64,000 nt of DNA, taken from assembly GCA_905214725.1 (NCBI GenBank), contig CAJMNH010000005.1, positions 129,543 to 193,542 on the forward strand. The letters are read 5' to 3'. Below are positions 43,327-50,137 of the stretch, piece after piece; position 1 is the stretch's first letter, and every line of letters begins with the position of its first letter. The stretch is from an uncultured bacterium (GTDB taxonomy: Bacteria > Bacteroidota > Bacteroidia > Bacteroidales > Rikenellaceae). The translations under genes were made by a program, and so were the position numbers. Below the pieces are notes generated by a model that was given only the letters and a program-made list of their open reading frames with translations, had not been told where the DNA came from and searched no databases.

Positions 43327-44688
43327 ATGCAAAGTTTTACTCCCGAAGTGCAGCGCCGCTTCAAATACTGGCAGATGCGCACGCTCATCGCCACGATGAT
43401 CGGCTATGCGCTGTTCTATTTCGTACGCAAGAACTTTTCACTGGCCATGCCGGGGCTGGAGGCCGATCTGGGCATCTCGAAGACCAGTCTGGGCATCTTT
43501 TTGACGCTCAACGGGCTGGTCTACGGCCTTTCGCGTTTTGTCAACGGCATATTGGCCGACAAGCTCAACGCCCGTTTCTTCATGGCCACGGGTCTGGCGC
43601 TTTGCGCGCTGGCCAATTTCGCCTTCGGGTTCGGCGTCGATGTGAGCGAATGGATCACCGGCGAGAGCTCCGGGTCGCAGTTCAACAACACGCTGATCCT
43701 CTTCATGGGGGTCATGTGGGTCGTCAACGGCATGTTGCAGGGAACGGGCTTTCCTCCCTGCGCGCGGCTGCTCACCCACTGGATTCCTCCCAAGGAGCTG
43801 GCCACGAAGATGTCGGTGTGGAACACCTCGCACTCGATCGGCGCCGGTCTGGTGGTGATCCTCTGCGGTTACATCATGAGCCATATGGGTGCAGGCGAGA
43901 ACCATGTCGGGGCATGGCGCTGGTGCTTCTGGATTCCGGCCGGCATCTCGTTCGCCGGCGCAATCGGACTCTTCGTCACGCTGCGCGACACGCCGACCTC
44001 GGTGGGACTGCCCGAACTGCCCGGCACCGAAAGCAAAAAATCCGAAGACGGCAAGTCGGCCGCCGACAAGGCGTTCCTGCGCCGCATGGTCTTCGGCAAT
44101 CCGCTGATCTGGATTCTGGCCTTCGCCAATTTCTTCGTCTACATCGTCCGCTTCTCGGTGCTCGACTGGGGCCCCACGCTGCTGAGCCAGTCCAAGGGGG
44201 TCAGCATGAGCCATGCCGGCTGGCTGGTGGCGATGTTCGAGATCGCCGGCATCGTCGGGATGCTGGTGGCCGGCTGGGCGACCGACAAATTCCTCGGCGG
44301 ACGTGCGCACCGCACCTGCGTCTTCTGCATGGCGGGCGCTGCCCTGTTCATCTTCCTCTTCTGGCAATTGCCCGTCGGCGCACCGCTGTGGCTGACGTTC
44401 CTTTTCCTGATGATGGCCGGTTTCTGCATCTACGGTCCGCAGGCGCTCATCGGCATCGCCGCTGCGCAGCAGGCCACGAAGAAGGCGGCCGCCACGGCCA
44501 ACGGCTTCACCGGTCTGTTCGGCTACGCCTCGACGATCGTTTCGGGCGCCGGACTGGGATATCTGGCCCAGCACTACGGTTGGAACTACGCCTACATCGC
44601 CATGATCGCCATGGCGCTCATCGGCATGGTCGTTTTTCTGCTGATGTGGGGCGCCAAACGCGACGGTTACGAAACGGAGGCGGAGTAA
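43327..44688 (+). CDS. Organophosphate:phosphate antiporter, GlpT/UhpT-type MFS transporter
   Basis: This 453-aa protein has 12 predicted membrane segments and belongs to the OPA family of the major facilitator superfamily. YALFYFVRKNFSLAMPGLEADLGIS near residues 23-47 contains the conserved Arg-Lys of GlpT/UhpT, and NGILADKLNARFFM carries the MFS loop motif. GTGFPPCARLLTHWIPPKELATKMSVWNTSHSIGAG is the OPA family signature. It would exchange external glycerol-3-phosphate or a hexose phosphate for internal phosphate. The divergent DeoR/GlpR gene supports control by the imported phospho-compound. No glycerol-3-phosphate dehydrogenase or kinase lies nearby. Confidence 0.93.
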   Translation: MQSFTPEVQRRFKYWQMRTLIATMIGYALFYFVRKNFSLAMPGLEADLGISKTSLGIFLTLNGLVYGLSRFVNGILADKLNARFFMATGLALCALANFAFGFGVDVSEWITGESSGSQFNNTLILFMGVMWVVNGMLQGTGFPPCARLLTHWIPPKELATKMSVWNTSHSIGAGLVVILCGYIMSHMGAGENHVGAWRWCFWIPAGISFAGAIGLFVTLRDTPTSVGLPELPGTESKKSEDGKSAADKAFLRRMVFGNPLIWILAFANFFVYIVRFSVLDWGPTLLSQSKGVSMSHAGWLVAMFEIAGIVGMLVAGWATDKFLGGRAHRTCVFCMAGAALFIFLFWQLPVGAPLWLTFLFLMMAGFCIYGPQALIGIAAAQQATKKAAATANGFTGLFGYASTIVSGAGLGYLAQHYGWNYAYIAMIAMALIGMVVFLLMWGAKRDGYETEAE

Positions 44689-44708
44689 CGGATATTCCGA
44701 CTTTACGG

Positions 44709-44745
44709 AAGCGGCCCCGTATCGTCGGGGCCGCTTTTATTTTTG
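44709..44745 (+). terminator. Rho-independent terminator after the antiporter
   Basis: AAGCGGCCCC pairs with GGGGCCGCTT, followed by TTTATTTTT. Confidence 0.88.
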
Positions 44746-44795
44746 CCGTTTTCACGGAGCAAAAGGAGAAGCTCGGATAAAAATTCCGATAATAA

Positions 44796-44826
44796 TTGGG
44801 GAAACAAATTCTTTTTTCTATATTTG
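44796..44826 (+). promoter_or_regulatory. Promoter of the nucleoside hydrolase-like gene
   Basis: TTG (44796-44798), a 20-base spacer and TATATTTG (44819-44826) have the same architecture and the same -7 box as the PUL 1 promoter at 12105. Confidence 0.75.
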
Positions 44827-44843
44827 CACAAACGTTTGTGCAA
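44824..44843. promoter_or_regulatory. LacI-type operator, perfect 20-bp palindrome
   Basis: TTGCACAAACGTTTGTGCAA is perfectly self-complementary, CG-centred and begins inside the -7 box. It differs by one base from the site at 12133-12152, and both sites sit at the same offset from their -7 boxes. Confidence 0.82.
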
Positions 44844-44957
44844 GCTGAATACGCCCCTTAGCCACCGACAGAGAACCGCTTTTTCGGAAACCCGACCGGC
44901 AGGGCAAAGACGGTGAGCGCATTCATACCGATCCGAAAAACCTTAAACGACTGAACT

Positions 44958-45983
44958 ATGAAAAAATTGATGCTGATGCTGACGGTGGCGGGCCTGTGCG
45001 GTTCGTGGAGCGCAGCGGCGCGCGACGGCGGGAACGCTGCGACTCCCGTTATTTTCGAGACCGATATGGGCAACGACGTGGACGACGCACTGGCGCTCGA
45101 TCTGCTCTACAAAGGAACGGACGCCGGCCACATCCGGCTGATCGGCGTAAGCCTGAACAAACGGAGCCCGACCTCCTTCGAGTTCATCGATCTGATGAAT
45201 ACATGGTACGGCTATCCCGAGATTCCGATCGCCTACACGCCTCAGGCCGTGGACAACAAGGACGCCGATTATACGACGCCCGTCTGCGAATTGAAGGCTT
45301 CCGACGGAAAGCCGCTCTTCAAGCGCAGCCGCAAGCCCGGCAGCTGGGAGGAGCCGGTGGCGATGTACCGCCGGTTGTTGGCGGCGGAGCCCGACAACTC
45401 GGTGGTGGTGATCTCCGTAGGATTCTCGGGCAATCTCTCTGCATTGCTCGCCAGCGGCGCCGACGACGTATCGCCGCTCACAGGGCGAGAACTGGTGGCG
45501 CGCAAAGTGAAGTATTTCTCGGTGATGGCCGGCAGTTTCGGGGTAAAGAAGCGCGCCGAGTACAACGTCGTCAACGATATTCCGGCGGCGCGAAAGTTCT
45601 TTGCCGAATGTCCGTCGCCGATCGTGCTGACCCCCTTCGAAATCGGCAAGCAGGTCGTCTATCCGGGCCGCAGCATCGCCGAGGATTTCGGCTGGACCGA
45701 ACGTCATCCGATGGTCGAGGCCTACAAAGCCTACCACAAGATGCCCTACGACCGTCCGACGTGGGACGTGATCGCAACCTATTACGTGCTGCCTCACGAG
45801 CCGTCGTCGCTCACGCTCAGCATCCCCGGACGTATCACGGTCGACGAACAGGGATTCATCTATTTCACACCCGATAAGCAGGGACTGCACCGCTATCTGA
45901 CGGCTTCCGACCGGCAGGCGGGCATGATCCTCGGCTATTTCCTGCGGGCATTGCCGGAGCGACCCGCCCGCTACGTGCGGTAA
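44958..45983 (+). CDS. Exported nucleoside hydrolase-like protein (IUNH family)
   Basis: This 341-aa protein starts with a signal peptide (MKKLMLMLTVAGLCGSWSAAA). The inosine-uridine-preferring nucleoside hydrolase fold follows: PVIFETDMGNDVDDALAL near 30-47 contains the calcium-binding DxxxDxDD-type cluster as D-M-G-N-D-V-D-D. VVVISVGFSGNLSALL and the AGSFGVKKRAEYNVVNDIPAA segment are also typical. Such enzymes cleave the N-glycosidic bond of ribonucleosides. Secreted bacterial members of this superfamily may act on other ribosides. It is transcribed alone between two terminators and shares its operator with PUL 1. Confidence 0.88.
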   Translation: MKKLMLMLTVAGLCGSWSAAARDGGNAATPVIFETDMGNDVDDALALDLLYKGTDAGHIRLIGVSLNKRSPTSFEFIDLMNTWYGYPEIPIAYTPQAVDNKDADYTTPVCELKASDGKPLFKRSRKPGSWEEPVAMYRRLLAAEPDNSVVVISVGFSGNLSALLASGADDVSPLTGRELVARKVKYFSVMAGSFGVKKRAEYNVVNDIPAARKFFAECPSPIVLTPFEIGKQVVYPGRSIAEDFGWTERHPMVEAYKAYHKMPYDRPTWDVIATYYVLPHEPSSLTLSIPGRITVDEQGFIYFTPDKQGLHRYLTASDRQAGMILGYFLRALPERPARYVR

Positions 45984-45993
45984 ACGACGCATG

Positions 45994-46031
45994 AAAAAGA
46001 ACGGCCCGATAAAAATCGGGCCGTTCTTTTT
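45994..46031. terminator. Bidirectional terminator
   Basis: AAAAAGAACGGCCCGAT pairs with ATCGGGCCGTTCTTTTT, giving T runs on both strands between two convergent genes. Confidence 0.9.
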
Positions 46032-46083
46032 CCGTTTCGGATCGGTGCGGAAGCCTATGGCGGTCTACGAGCGGTCTCAGCCC

Positions 46084-46722
46084 TTACGCATCGAAAACAT
46101 GCAGCTTTTTACGGATGAACTCCTCGGCGAAGGCGGCCGTGCCGTCAATGCCGAGCACCGAAGAGTCGATGCAGAGATGATAGGTCGCGGCGACGCCCCA
46201 CGTACGGTTGCTGTAATAATTGTAGTATTCGGCGCGCTTCTCGTCGGTCGAATCCATCAGTTGTTCGGCGGCTTCGCGCGTAAGTTGCCGCGTGCGGACG
46301 AGCCGTGCGATACGATCTTCGCGCGAGGCCGAGATAAAGAGATTGACGCAGTGCGGATGTTCGCGCAGAATATAATCGGCGCAGCGTCCCACGAAGATGC
46401 ACGACTCACGTTCGGCCAGCTGCCGGATCACGTCGCTCTGCATTTTGAACAGGGCGTCGTGGCTCAGCGGATTGTTGTAGATCGCGTCGTCGCCGGCGAA
46501 AGGGCTGCGGAGATAACCGAGCAGGGTGGCGAAGAAGCCCTTGTCGGGTTTCTCGTCGGCCTTTTCGAAAAACTCCTGACCGAAGCCGCTGTGTTCGGCG
46601 GCCATCCTGATGAGCCGTTTGTCATAGACCGGAATGCCTAAATTTCGGGCCAGACGTTCGCCGACGGCCTTGCCGCCGCTGCCGAGCTGTCGTCCGATGT
46701 TGATGACGAATTTTTCATTCAT
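46084..46722 (-). CDS. Cytidylate kinase-like family protein
   Basis: This 212-aa P-loop protein begins FVINIGRQLGSGGKAVGERLARNLG, a Walker-A variant (GRQLGSGGKAVG) characteristic of the cytidylate kinase-like family. Other family segments are VYDKRLIRMAAEHSG, CIFVGRCADYILREHP, LFISASREDRIARLVRTR and RAEYYNYYSNRTWG. It is distinct from the housekeeping Cmk and its substrate is unknown. Its ATG lies within the end of the MATE exporter gene (8-base overlap), so the two are translationally coupled. Fused or adjacent versions of this pair occur in gut bacteria. Confidence 0.88.
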   Translation of the reverse strand: MNEKFVINIGRQLGSGGKAVGERLARNLGIPVYDKRLIRMAAEHSGFGQEFFEKADEKPDKGFFATLLGYLRSPFAGDDAIYNNPLSHDALFKMQSDVIRQLAERESCIFVGRCADYILREHPHCVNLFISASREDRIARLVRTRQLTREAAEQLMDSTDEKRAEYYNYYSNRTWGVAATYHLCIDSSVLGIDGTAAFAEEFIRKKLHVFDA

Positions 46723-48112
46723 GGTAGGTATGGGTTTTAACCTGCATTTGTTTGCGGAATTTGCGCAGTTCGCGGATCAGCATGAAAGCGGCGATGAGCG
46801 ACGCCAGAAAATCCGACAGCGGCATGCTGCACCACACGCCCCAGCTCCCGTCATATCCCAGATCGGCGAAGATGCGGGGCAGGAAGATCAGTCCGGGCAG
46901 CAGGAAAAGCAACTGCCGTGACAGCGACAGGAAAATCGCCTTGGGAGCCATGCCGATACTCTGAAAAAAGTTGGTCGCCACCATCTGGAATCCGATGATC
47001 GGGAAGCAGAAAAAGACGATGCGCATTCCCTCGGCCGAGAGCCGGATCAGCTCTTCGTCGGTCGTAAAGACCCCTACGGCCCAATGGGGCATCAGTTCGC
47101 CCAGCAGGAATCCGGCCGTGGTAACGCACGTCGCGCCGATAACGGTGAGTTTCAGCACACGCATCAGACGGTCGAACTGCCGCGCGCCGAAATTGTAACC
47201 CGCAATGGGTTGCATCCCCTGATTGAGCCCCATGACGATCATCACGAAGAAGAATCCGAGCCGGTTGACGATGCCGTAGGCGCCGATCATCAGGTCGCCG
47301 CCGTGCTCCTTCAACCCTTTGTTGATGAGAATCACGATGAAGCAGGCGGTCACGTTCATCAGAAAAGGCGACATGCCGATAGCGAGGATGTCCCTGATGA
47401 TCCGCTTGCGCAGGCGGTAGATGCCCTTGTGAAAGTATATCAGCTCGCTCCGGTCGGAAAGCAGCCTGAACTGCCAGACGAGCGAGATGACCTGCGCCAG
47501 CACCGTCGCGATGGCCGCGCCGCGAATGCCCCAACCGAAGCCGTAGATGAAGAGTGGATCGAGAATCGTGTTGATGACGACGGTGTTGATCGTCGCATAC
47601 ATCGATTTGCGCGGGTGACCCGCCGAACGCAGTACGGAATTCAGACCCAAATACATGTGCGTCACGACGTTGCCCATCAGAATGATCGACATGTAATCAT
47701 GGGCGTAGCCGATCGTCGCCTCGCTCGCCCCGAAAAAGTAGAGAATCGGATCGAGAAAAAGCAGCGTGACAAATCCGAATCCGAGCCCGATGATAAGATT
47801 GAGCACCACGACGTTGCCCAGTATGTATTGGGCCGAAGCGTAGTCTTTCTGCCCGAGCCGCATTGAAATGAGCGTGGCGGCGCCGACGCCCACCAGCGAT
47901 CCGAACGCCGCGGCGAGGTTCATCAGCGGAAAAGTAAGCGCAAGCCCCGAAATGGCCATCGGGCCTACTCCCAGACCGATGAAAATGCTGTCCACCATGT
48001 TGTACAGCGACGAAGCCGTCATGGCGATAATGGCCGGTACGGAGTACTGGATCAACAGTTTGCGGATACGTTCCGTTCCGAGTTCGGTGGCTGCTCCTTT
48101 GATGGCTGTCAT
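46715..48112 (-). CDS. MATE-family efflux transporter (first copy)
   Basis: This 465-aa protein has 12 predicted membrane segments and the MATE pattern: LIQYSVPAIIAMTASSLYNMVDSIFIGLGVGPMAISGLALTFP at the N-terminus and GLNQGMQPIAGYNFGARQ near 290. MATE proteins export drugs or metabolites with a sodium or proton gradient. The frame is open far upstream, overlapping the divergent cysteine synthase gene, but the ATG at 48112 (MTAIKGAATELG) is the family start. Its stop overlaps the start of the cytidylate kinase-like gene, implying a linked function. Confidence 0.93.
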   Translation of the reverse strand: MTAIKGAATELGTERIRKLLIQYSVPAIIAMTASSLYNMVDSIFIGLGVGPMAISGLALTFPLMNLAAAFGSLVGVGAATLISMRLGQKDYASAQYILGNVVVLNLIIGLGFGFVTLLFLDPILYFFGASEATIGYAHDYMSIILMGNVVTHMYLGLNSVLRSAGHPRKSMYATINTVVINTILDPLFIYGFGWGIRGAAIATVLAQVISLVWQFRLLSDRSELIYFHKGIYRLRKRIIRDILAIGMSPFLMNVTACFIVILINKGLKEHGGDLMIGAYGIVNRLGFFFVMIVMGLNQGMQPIAGYNFGARQFDRLMRVLKLTVIGATCVTTAGFLLGELMPHWAVGVFTTDEELIRLSAEGMRIVFFCFPIIGFQMVATNFFQSIGMAPKAIFLSLSRQLLFLLPGLIFLPRIFADLGYDGSWGVWCSMPLSDFLASLIAAFMLIRELRKFRKQMQVKTHTYHE

Positions 48113-48180
48113 AAATGCAATGAGATCGTTAGCGGCTTGCCGGAGGCCCGCGACGGCGGGTGCGACGTAGATTCCTTCGG

Positions 48181-48188
48181 CAAAGATA
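48181..48188 (-). promoter_or_regulatory. -7 promoter box of the MATE-kinase operon
   Basis: The minus strand reads TATCTTTG, 68 bases before the MATE start. No clear -33 element. Confidence 0.5.
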
Positions 48189-48244
48189 CGAATAATATTC
48201 CTTATATTTTTCGCAGGAATAGGGTTTCGGTTCGGGAAAAATCG

Positions 48245-48252
48245 TAACTTTG
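48245..48252 (+). promoter_or_regulatory. -7 promoter box of the cysteine synthase gene
   Basis: TAACTTTG lies 22 bases before the cysteine synthase ATG. The upstream TTTC is a weak -33 candidate with short spacing. Confidence 0.5.
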
Positions 48253-48274
48253 TTCGCGATAGAAAATAGACGAT

Positions 48275-49180
48275 ATGATTTATGATAATATACTGGGAAC
48301 GATCGGCTCGACGCCGATGGTGCGTCTGAACCGCTTTTCCCCCAACCCGCAAGTCAACATTTTCGCCAAGCTGGAGGGCTTCAATCCCACGGGCAGCATC
48401 AAGGACCGCATCGCCGTCAAGATGATCGAAGAGGCCGAGCGGGACGGACGGCTCACGCCGGGCAAGACCATCATCGAACCCACGTCGGGCAACACGGGCA
48501 TCGGTCTTGCCATCGTGGGGATCGTCAAGGGGTATCCCGTGGAGATCGTCATGTCGAGCGCGGTGTCGATCGAACGGCGCAAAATCATCCGCTCCTATGG
48601 CGCCAAGGTGATCCTTACGCCGGCCGAAGAGGGAACCGACGGGGCGATCCGTTACGCGCGGGCGGCCGTGGCTTCGGCTCCCGACCGCTATTTCATGCCC
48701 GATCAGTTCGCCAACGCCGGAAACTATCTGGCCCATTACCAGTCCACGGCGCTCGAAATCTGGCAGCAGACGGGCGGCGAGATCGACTATCTGGTCTGTG
48801 CGCTCGGCACGTCGGGAACGCTGATGGGGCTGTCGCGTTTCCTGAAAGCGATGAAACCCGCCATCAAGGTGGTCTGCGCCCACCCTACGCGCGGCCATTA
48901 CATTCAGGGCCTGAAGAATATGGAGGAGGCGATCGTACCCGATATCTACGACCCGTCGAAGATCGATATTCAGGAGATGGTCGAGAGCGAGGAGGCGATC
49001 GCCATGGCGCGCGAGATCATCGCCCGCGAGGCGATTTTCGCCGGCATGTCGAGCGGCGCCGCGCTGCTGGCCGCCGTCCGTACCGCCGCCCGCATCGAGC
49101 GGGGCAATATCGTGGTGGTCTTCCCCGACCGTGCCGAAAAATATCTCAGTACGACGATGTTCGACGAATTCAACGATTGA
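48275..49180 (+). CDS. Cysteine synthase (PLP-dependent, CysK/CysM type)
   Basis: This 301-aa fold-type II PLP enzyme makes L-cysteine from O-acetylserine (or an activated serine) and sulfide in the cytoplasm. GSTPMVRLNRF begins the fold, FNPTGSIKDRIAVKMI contains the PLP lysine (in SIKDR, near residue 42) and PTSGNTGIGLA is the substrate loop. GTSGTLMGLSRFL is the phosphate-binding loop, and FAGMSSGAAL lies near the C-terminus. Length is that of CysK/CysM without extra domains. A glycosyltransferase gene follows after 11 bases in the same direction. Confidence 0.94.
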   Translation: MIYDNILGTIGSTPMVRLNRFSPNPQVNIFAKLEGFNPTGSIKDRIAVKMIEEAERDGRLTPGKTIIEPTSGNTGIGLAIVGIVKGYPVEIVMSSAVSIERRKIIRSYGAKVILTPAEEGTDGAIRYARAAVASAPDRYFMPDQFANAGNYLAHYQSTALEIWQQTGGEIDYLVCALGTSGTLMGLSRFLKAMKPAIKVVCAHPTRGHYIQGLKNMEEAIVPDIYDPSKIDIQEMVESEEAIAMAREIIAREAIFAGMSSGAALLAAVRTAARIERGNIVVVFPDRAEKYLSTTMFDEFND

Positions 49181-49191
49181 AAATAACCGAT

Positions 49192-50103
49192 ATGCCGCGT
49201 CTTTCGCTCATCATCGCGACCTACAACCGTGCGGAGCAACTGCTCGTCACGCTGCGGTCGGTCGCCGCGCAAACGGCGCCCGTCGGGGAGTGGGAGTGCG
49301 TGGTGGTCGACAACAACTCGGCCGACGATACGGCCGCACGGTTCGAAGCGTTTCGGGCGGCGCATTCCGAATTGCCGTTACGGCGCGTGCTGGAACGCAG
49401 GCAGGGCCTCTCTTGGGCCCGCAATCGGGGCATCGCCGAGACGACGGGCGACGTGATCGCCATTATCGACGACGACGAACGCATCGCACCGGAGTTCATC
49501 GCCTCCTACATCGCTTTTTTCGATGCGCACCCCGCCGTAGCGTCGGCCGGCGGTCCGATCGTTGCGGAGTATCCCGAAGGGCGTCCCGCGTGGATGTCGC
49601 GCTATACCGAACGGCCCGTCGCCAATCCGATCGATCTGGGGCCTGCGCCCCGTCGCTTCCCCCGCGGACGGATTCCCGGCGGCGGAAACATGGCCTTGCG
49701 CCGCACCGTGGTGGGACGCTACGGAGCGTTCGATCCGCATCTCGGGCGGCGAGGAGAGCGGTTGCTGGGCGGTGAGGAGAGCGACCTGTTCGCGCGGCTG
49801 GCGCGCGGCGGCGAGCAATGTTGGTACGTGCCCGGGGCGGTGATGTACCACATCATCCCCCCGTCGAAACTCACACGCGACTATTTCGACCGACTGTGTT
49901 ACAATATCGGCGTGAGCCAGCGCACCCGGGCGACGATCGACGGCGGCCTGCTGCGCCTGTGGATCTGCGAGGCGGCCAAATGGTGCGCAACGCTGGGAAT
50001 CGCCCTTTTCTATTGCGTGACGGGGCATCCGCAGCGCGCTGCATGGCTCGTGCGGATGCGGCGGCGGATCTCCGCCGGAATGACGGTCTTTTGCGAATCC
50101 TGA
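49192..50103 (+). CDS. Glycosyltransferase family 2 protein
   Basis: This 303-aa GT-A enzyme starts MPRLSLIIATYNRAEQLLVTLRS, with WECVVVDNNSADDT near residue 40 and the metal-binding motif AIIDDDERI near 95. GGEESDLFARLARGG resembles the acceptor/catalytic acidic region. A hydrophobic C-terminal segment (LGIALFYCVTGHP) may anchor it at the inner membrane. It would transfer a sugar from a nucleotide-sugar donor to a surface polysaccharide or lipid. The frame extends five codons upstream to a TTG overlapping the cysteine synthase stop, but the ATG at 49192 is preferred. Confidence 0.9.
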   Translation: MPRLSLIIATYNRAEQLLVTLRSVAAQTAPVGEWECVVVDNNSADDTAARFEAFRAAHSELPLRRVLERRQGLSWARNRGIAETTGDVIAIIDDDERIAPEFIASYIAFFDAHPAVASAGGPIVAEYPEGRPAWMSRYTERPVANPIDLGPAPRRFPRGRIPGGGNMALRRTVVGRYGAFDPHLGRRGERLLGGEESDLFARLARGGEQCWYVPGAVMYHIIPPSKLTRDYFDRLCYNIGVSQRTRATIDGGLLRLWICEAAKWCATLGIALFYCVTGHPQRAAWLVRMRRRISAGMTVFCES

Positions 50104-50137
50104 ATGCGGGACCCGAGGTCCCCAAAACTTCCATATC

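Noticed and set aside
48113..48898. N-terminal extension of the MATE gene to 48898
   Set aside because: The extension lies opposite the cysteine synthase gene and its promoter, while the MATE family start is at 48112.
49857..49862. C6 run in the glycosyltransferase gene as another slippage site
   Set aside because: Six bases is within the background of short runs and below the nine seen at the four candidate tracts.
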